A stretch of DNA of 33,629 nucleotides from Chara braunii (taxonomy: Eukaryota; Streptophyta; Charophyceae; Charales; Characeae): assembly GCA_003427395.1 (NCBI GenBank), contig BFEA01000143.1:448976-482604 (forward strand), read 5' to 3'. The notes beneath the pieces are model-generated. The model ran no database searches. It had not been told where the DNA came from and was given only the letters and a program-made list of their open reading frames with translations. How positions within the stretch are numbered: the first letter of the stretch is position 1; each line of letters begins with the position of its first letter. A program made the position numbers and the translations under genes. Of this stretch, positions 28,615 through 33,629 are shown one piece after another.

Positions 28615-30340
28615 GTGACACGTCAGGCATCACTTAGGATATCCATCGTGCACCAGGCTTTACCATCCGGGGGCAAAAGAGCCATAAGACATGAGGTCGT
28701 GGCTGAACGTTTGCAGCAGGCTAGGGAAGCAGCAGCAGCAGCGGAGCAGGCACTGGTAGACACAAGAACTACTGCCGAAGCAATGGCAACCTCTGCTGCT
28801 ACCTCTCAGGGTCAGAAGACACTAAGCATGTCGTTGAGTTCGCAGGCTATGTCTTGTGCGATGAGTGCAGGCACTTCTTCAAGTCAAATGGCGGGCTCCC
28901 AGTACGGCTCGCCACCTCCATGCACACGAGAGGCCATAGAACTCCAACAAGTGGCTGCCGAGAGAGAAATTGAGATTAGAGATAGAAAAAATAGATTAGA
29001 GAGTTGAAGGGCAAACAAAGCTGCAATAGAAGGGTTAGATGACACGACCCTTAACGACACTAGTAAAATCCTCAAGGCGGGTATGCTGAGCACGTACGCA
29101 TACATGGACAACAAACTGGATTCAATCCAGGACACCCTTGACCAGATACTAAATGCCATGCAGAGAAGAGGGGGACCACATCCCTCCTTACCTGGCTGGC
29201 CCAATGTCCGGCCGCAAGCAGCATTTCCATCGCCAGTTGTTACACCGGCAATGCCAAACCGATTTGCCCCTCAATTTGGTACCCCACCAACTGGTATGTC
29301 AGCAGCAGCAGCAGCACAGGCTGCTGCTGCTTCATCTTCAGGTTCAACTGTTGCCACTAGGGGGCCACAGCCGGTCCCATTAGTGGGACCACAACAGCCT
29401 TGGTACCCCAAAACTTCAGACCTTCTTTGAAGACGAAGGATGAGGCACTCGACAATTGGTTGAGGACGGTTCCAATGTGGGTAAGGGCGAGGGGGACGTT
29501 CCTAGAAGAAGAGGTGATCACTGTCACCTCATATCTTGAGGGATCAGCGGCAACATGGCTAGATGGAATAGTGGCATCTAAGGGATACAAAAGGCGGATG
29601 AATGACTGGGCAAAGACCCACACATTAGAGCGCTTCATGGCGTTGGTTGGAACACGATGGCGCAACCCCCAATAGGCCCAACAGGCCACTGATGCGTTGT
29701 CTCGGCTTGATACTAGAAAGTACAAGTCCGCGCATGAGCTCGCCACTGTCGTGGAGAAACTCATGTATCTGCGATGTCTTCCCACAGACATCAAGAATTT
29801 GATGGTTAGCGAGGCAAGCATCGATTATTCAACAAAAAGGCCTTAGACTTGGAGGTAGGAAAAAGAAGCCCCCACAAGAATGAAAGAAGAAGGGTAGTCG
29901 GTTGATGATGGTTGATTCCGATGGGAATCAAACCGAGATTGACGACCTCGCTGATCTTGTGGAGGAAACAGAGATAGGTGGCGAGGAGAGTGCAGAGGGT
30001 GGCAACCTCGCCGCCATAACCGATGGAAAGGCGGCTGACCGGAGCAAGGGCGGTCATCAAAAGAGTCAGGGTCAGGCTCAGAACTCAAACAAAGACTTCG
30101 ACTTGGGTGAGGGCTGGCCTGGATCGGGATGTGTGGAGGGACCATTATGTCAGAGAAGCTTGCATAAATTGTAGTGAATATGGCCATCAGCAGTTTAAGT
30201 GCAAGAACTCCAAAGTCTCTCAAAAGATCTTGCCCAAAGGTGGTTTGGGGGGATCTTTCGCCATAGTGGTGCTTCTACGAGTGCCAATCAGAGAAACGCA
30301 TACGACCAGTAGAAGTTATAGCTGTTTCTACTCATGCTGA
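28615..30340 (+). pseudogene. Gag with CCHC zinc knuckle (element 2)
   Basis: First segment 28615-29007 is Ala/Gln-rich and ends in TGA; the same frame resumes to 29430. It then shifts to a frame (29400-29675) with VTSYLEGSAATWLDGIVASK, the Gag core matching element 1, stopped by a TAG at 29676. After further shifts come an acidic stretch (29902-30110) and the knuckle CINCSEYGHQQFKC (CX2CX4HX4C) near 30157-30198. At least three frameshifts and two stops. Poly-Ala/Gln tracts (for example 28727-28745 and 29297-29330) come from CAG/GCA repeats. Confidence 0.82.
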
Positions 30341-30426
30341 AGTGGTTGACGTACCCTCGCTACTTCAGGAGTATTGACTTGCATGTCACCCTGCAGACAC
30401 ATCTAGCCTAAACAACGCTTTGTTCG

Positions 30427-31008
30427 TTGGATGTGTCTGAAGCCTTAGAAAACTTAGAGACAGTGTGGTCGGCAAGGGACCCTGATGAGTTTTGGGTGGC
30501 ACTGTCTAGAGGTCCTAGAGGGGAGCATTTTGTTGTGGAAGTCGGTGTAGGTGGCCGCAAGTGTGGTGCCTTCGTAGACATTGTCTCCACGTGGAACTTC
30601 ATGAGTCGTGACTGTGTTGAAAGACTGCGCCTAGGGGACCGGGTGCAGCGCTTGAATAGACTTGTAGCATCTACTCTAGCCAACAAAGAGCGCATGTTGG
30701 TAAAAGACTACGTTAGGGACGTGGTCTGCACCTTCTCTTATGGAGGTGGGGAACTTAATCATCATATTTCATTCCTGATTAGCGACGACTTACCATTTGA
30801 CATGTTGTTAGGTATGTACTACCTCCAGGTTGCCATGCCCTTGTTTGACTGGGAGAAGAAGGTGCTCAAACATGTGCTGCCTAAAGGGATGACCGTTAGA
30901 CTATCTAAGTATAAGACTAGCAGGTTAGTTGAATCCTACGGGTGCGTGTGTGCATTTGCATTCTACAGCTACTGTAAACAGAACCAAGAGGAGGGTATGT
31001 ACTGTTAA
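30427..31008 (+). pseudogene. Protease region (element 2), active site altered
   Basis: Open frame of 193 codons matching element 1 from the protease through LISDDLPFDMLLGMYYLQVA to the start of RT. The active-site loop reads FVDIVSTWNFMS where element 1 has YYDTCSTRNFIS, so the catalytic D-T pair is D-I here. The frame ends at a TAA near 31006 after QNQEEGMYC, next to a short deletion relative to element 1. Confidence 0.8.
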
Positions 31009-32628
31009 ATCACCCCCAGAGATAAAAGTTGTCATTGCTAAGTACCCTGATTTGTTTAAGGAGCCTTTAGGAGTCGTAGACAGGGAGGTTGTCCATGCCA
31101 TAGAGATCATCCCAGGTTGCAAAACACCAAAAGGGAGAATCTATAGAATGGCTCCGACGAGCTTCATCGGCAACTGAAAGAGCGCACAAAGAAGGGTTGG
31201 ATTCGACTTAGTACCTCCCCCATCGGCTCACTAGTTCGATATGTCGCGAAGAAAGGGGGGACACTAAGGATGTGCATTGATTATAAAAGCCTCAATGCCA
31301 TCATAGTGAAGAACGTAGAGCCTTTGCCATGCATCAACAACATGTTAGATAGGGTGCAGGGATGTAGGTACTTTACAAAGATAGACTTAAAATCCGACTA
31401 CCATAAGATTGCCATTAGATCAGAGGACCAGCACAAAACCGCATTTCAAACCATGCCTGGTCTGTACGAGTTTGTGGTGATGCCCTTTGGCCTTTGCAAA
31501 GCGTCGGGCACATTCCAGCATGTCGTGAATAGGGTGTATGGCGCCTGGCACAGGGTGACGAGGTTTCCTCTCGTTTCTTAACAACCTGCACAATCAATCC
31601 TCTGGATGTCAGAGGAATCAATGCTGGCAGGCGTTTCTCAACCTTTTTCCGTGGTATCTTCCTGATTCACTCTATATACGGGACCCTGGACCCGTTTTCC
31701 AGCAAGTGAAGCTCCCCACCAAAAGATGGAGCCTCTCCCCGAGTGCTAGTGGTACTTGTTTTACGAGTACCACTAGCATTGCAGAGGGTGTTGTTAAAAA
31801 AAAAAAGAAAAAAAAAGGGTGTTTCATGACCATTTCGATAAGTTCATCGTCGTGTACCTCAACGATATTCTTATCTTCAGTAGGACTATCGTGGAGCATG
31901 CCCAACATGATGAAACCGTACCCTCACTCCTGCGACAACACAAGTATAAGATAAACTTAGAGAAATGTGAGTTCGGCCGCATTAGAATCTTGTACTTGCG
32001 TCATGAGATATCCGCTTAAGGGATTAGGCCCGAAGATGCAAAGGTGGCTAGCATTCGTGACTGGCCACGACCCCAGTCTGTGACTGAGGTCAGATCATTC
32101 TTACAAATGTGTGGTTATTTCTGCAATTTCGTGAATAACTATAGTACGGTGGCCTCCCCTTTGACTGAGCTAACACGCCTTGACTCACCATGGGAATGGA
32201 CAGACGTGTGTGATGCTGCTTTCGAAAGATTGAAGTACGCCCTCACACATCATGAGATTCTCATGGTCTCCGATCCGGAGAGGTCATTAGTTGTAACCAC
32301 TGGCGCAAGCCAATATGGCATTGGCGCATTGCTGGCCCAGCAGGAAGGGAAAAAGTTGAGGCCAATCGAGTACATGAGCAAGAAGATGCCATCAAAGAAA
32401 TTGGCAAAGTCCATCTACGAAAGGGAACTCTATGCCCTCTACAAAGCACTTGTCCACTGGAGGCACTATCTACTTGGTAGGCTCTTCTACTTGAGAACTG
32501 ACCATCAAACACTCAAGTGGATCAAGGCACAACCTGTCCTCTCTTACACACTCCAAAGTTGGATTGCAAAGGCTGGGTTCAAAAAACTATTTGTGCCGTC
32601 TAGCAAGATTTACGTAGTTTATTTTTAG
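31009..32628 (+). pseudogene. Reverse transcriptase-RNase H (element 2), split and mutated
   Basis: Pieces in order: KSPPEIKVVIAKYPDLFKEP (31015 on), a frameshift or short deletion near 31150, LRMCIDYKSLNAIIVKN to TFQHVVNRV (31264-31530), the retroposon insert (31538-31815), then FDKFIVVYLNDILIFSRT with the catalytic box YLND instead of YLDD (31855-31866), a TAA near 32020, connection and RNase H. RNase H shows TTGAS where element 1 has TTDAS, so its first catalytic Asp is lost. The frame ends 85 codons short of element 1 because of a deletion after QSWI. Confidence 0.85.
31531..31822 (+). mobile_element. SINE-like retroposon in element 2 RT, 7-bp target duplication
   Basis: Insert at 31538-31815 (278 bp) flanked by AGGGTGT (31531-31537 and 31816-31822); removing the insert and one repeat rejoins the RT reading frame. 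It ends in an A-rich tail (31798-31816). Near the 3' end lies a hairpin: TGCTAGTGGTACT (31744-31756) and AGTACCACTAGCA (31766-31778) are perfect complements and the pairing extends by a wobble and a G-C pair. A smaller CCTCTG/CAGAGG stem lies at about 31598-31615. No convincing tRNA-type A and B boxes were seen, so the source RNA is unknown. Confidence 0.75.
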
Positions 32629-33505
32629 GTGAGTGTCATGGTGCAACAAGTCACTTCGGATACAAGAAGACTAGTGCTAATTTAGTACAGCAATTTTGGT
32701 GGCCTAGCATGTTCGACGATGTGAAGAAGTATGTACAAACCCGTCAAGTCTGTCAGCAGGACAAGCCACGTACTCGAGCACCGCTTGGGTTACTCAAGCC
32801 CTTGCCCATTCCTGCAGGTCCGGGACAGAGTGTCTCCATGGATTTCATGGATACCCTCGTGACCAGCAAGAGTGGCAAGAGGCACATCTTCGTCATAGTA
32901 GACAGGTTCACTAAGTATGCTAGACTAATAGCCATGCTTGAGACCGCAAGGAACGAACATGTCATCAAGTTATTCATGGATAACTGGGCGCGTGATTTTG
33001 GACTGCCCAAGATGATAGTTAGTGACCGAGATGTCTGATTCACGAGTGAGACGTGGAAGAAAACTGTTGAACAACTGGTCAGCCAACTTCAGATAACTTT
33101 CGGGAATCATCCCGAAGCCAACAGTCAAGTGGAACAGATGAGCCGCGTGGTGCAGCACCTGCCGAGGCATTACATTTAGCCCAGCCAGGATGACTGGGAT
33201 GAGAAGTTACCTCTCATCGCCAGCCTGTACAATAATGTTGTTCACAGCACCACGGCGCGTCTGTCCAAATGAACTGCATTTGGGATGGAAGCCTAGATCT
33301 GTACTAGACTTCCTCCTTCTTGTAAACCGACCAGTTGCAACGCTTGGAACCATAGAGTTTGGTAACCAGTATGAAAAGTTGTTGCAGCAGGTTGTCAAGC
33401 ACATCAGAAAGTCTCAGGAGGCTATGATTGCCTCTGAGAACAAACACAAACTACAGTCCACATTTCAGGTAGCGGAATGTGTCTGGGTGAGGGCCAGGGT
33501 TGTCA
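32629..33505 (+). pseudogene. Integrase (element 2), decayed
   Basis: Contains GECHGATSHFGYKK (HH of the zinc finger), then TRQVCQQDK where element 1 has TCQVCQRDK, so one zinc-binding Cys is Arg. The core has MDFMDTLVTSKSG and IVSDRDV, then an in-frame TGA at 33037-33039 where element 1 has Arg (CGA), SQVEQMSRVVQH with the Glu, a TAG near 33178 and a frameshift near 33265. The distal part FLLLVNRP to STFQVAECVWVRA aligns with element 1 until the break at about 33505. Confidence 0.85.
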
Positions 33506-33629
33506 CGCGGGGATCCCCGGGGCCCGAGCCAGGGTGGGGGTTTTACTCCCAGACCCCCGCAGCGGGGACCACCGACCCGCGCACCCCGCCATCCACCCCT
33601 GCCCCTGCCCCTGCCCCTGCCCCAACCCC
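33502..33629. other. GC-rich sequence interrupting element 2, with CCCCTG repeats
   Basis: Begins near TGTCACGCGGGGATCCCC, includes the CCCCGGGG palindrome and ends in four CCCCTG-type hexamers (about 33596-33622). It may be the TG end of another LTR element, but the window stops here. Confidence 0.35.

Larger units (their letters stand above)
27301..33505 (+). mobile_element. Ty3/gypsy element of the same lineage (element 2), decayed
   Basis: Plus-strand copy with a 5' LTR end remnant, altered primer site, leader, gag, protease, RT, RNase H and integrase, all recognisable by alignment to element 1. It carries many frameshifts and stops, a 278-bp retroposon in RT and an 85-codon deletion between RNase H and integrase. 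It breaks off at about 33505, within the conserved VWVRA block after integrase, where an unrelated GC-rich sequence begins. No 3' LTR in the window. Confidence 0.88.

Noticed and set aside
1-33629. tRNA or rRNA genes
   Set aside because: No cloverleaf with GGTTCGAATCC-type arm and no rRNA-like segment was noticed; a covariance search would be needed for certainty.

Overview
This window reads as a eukaryotic, transposon-dominated nuclear region, most likely from the plant lineage. A streptophyte alga or land plant fits best, though this is inference. The supporting signs are degenerate TTTAGGG-type telomere motifs, a chromodomain Ty3/gypsy element primed by an initiator-Met-tRNA-like site, a PIF/Harbinger element with a TTA target duplication, L1-type LINE ends with a zf-RVT motif, MITEs, and no bacterial-style operons. 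No complete host gene was found. Two phase-compatible exon-like fragments (4232-4476 and 9273-9899) may belong to a host membrane-sensor-like gene whose intron is filled with mobile DNA.

Layout, left to right. 1-2192: the 5' part of a PIF/Harbinger transposon on the minus strand, with a broken transposase, a 53-bp minisatellite, and a terminus next to TTA. 2431-3970: a cluster of GGTCCCAC-ended MITEs followed by a degenerate tandem repeat. 4232-9899: candidate host exons around a purine-rich tract, unrecognised ORFs, a composite minus-strand LINE insertion (7065-8711) and a 233-bp foldback element. 10560-12740: a decayed Penelope-like/unclassified reverse transcriptase with a low-complexity Val-Ser-Thr tail, split by a second LINE insertion carrying a 14-bp target duplication. 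13533-22091: a nearly complete chromodomain Ty3/gypsy retrotransposon on the minus strand (element 1). 22285-25450: blocks of degenerate tandem repeats rich in isolated N calls. 26569-27307: a reverse-transcriptase remnant on the minus strand. 27301-33505: a second, more decayed plus-strand copy of the same Ty3/gypsy lineage (element 2), split by a 278-bp SINE-like retroposon. 33506-33629: a GC-rich sequence that interrupts element 2 at the window edge.

The mobile elements are dead by sequence. Element 1 has lost its RT catalytic aspartates by a clean in-frame deletion and carries several in-frame TAG codons. Element 2 has point mutations in the protease, RT, RNase H and integrase motifs, plus an 85-codon deletion. 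The most unusual structural signals are: (i) two LINE loci sharing one internal poly(A)/coding junction, which suggests a chimeric retroposon that amplified as a unit; (ii) telomere-like repeats in the LINE 3' UTRs; (iii) a SINE-like insert with a near-perfect terminal hairpin; and (iv) a tandem minisatellite inside a Harbinger element.
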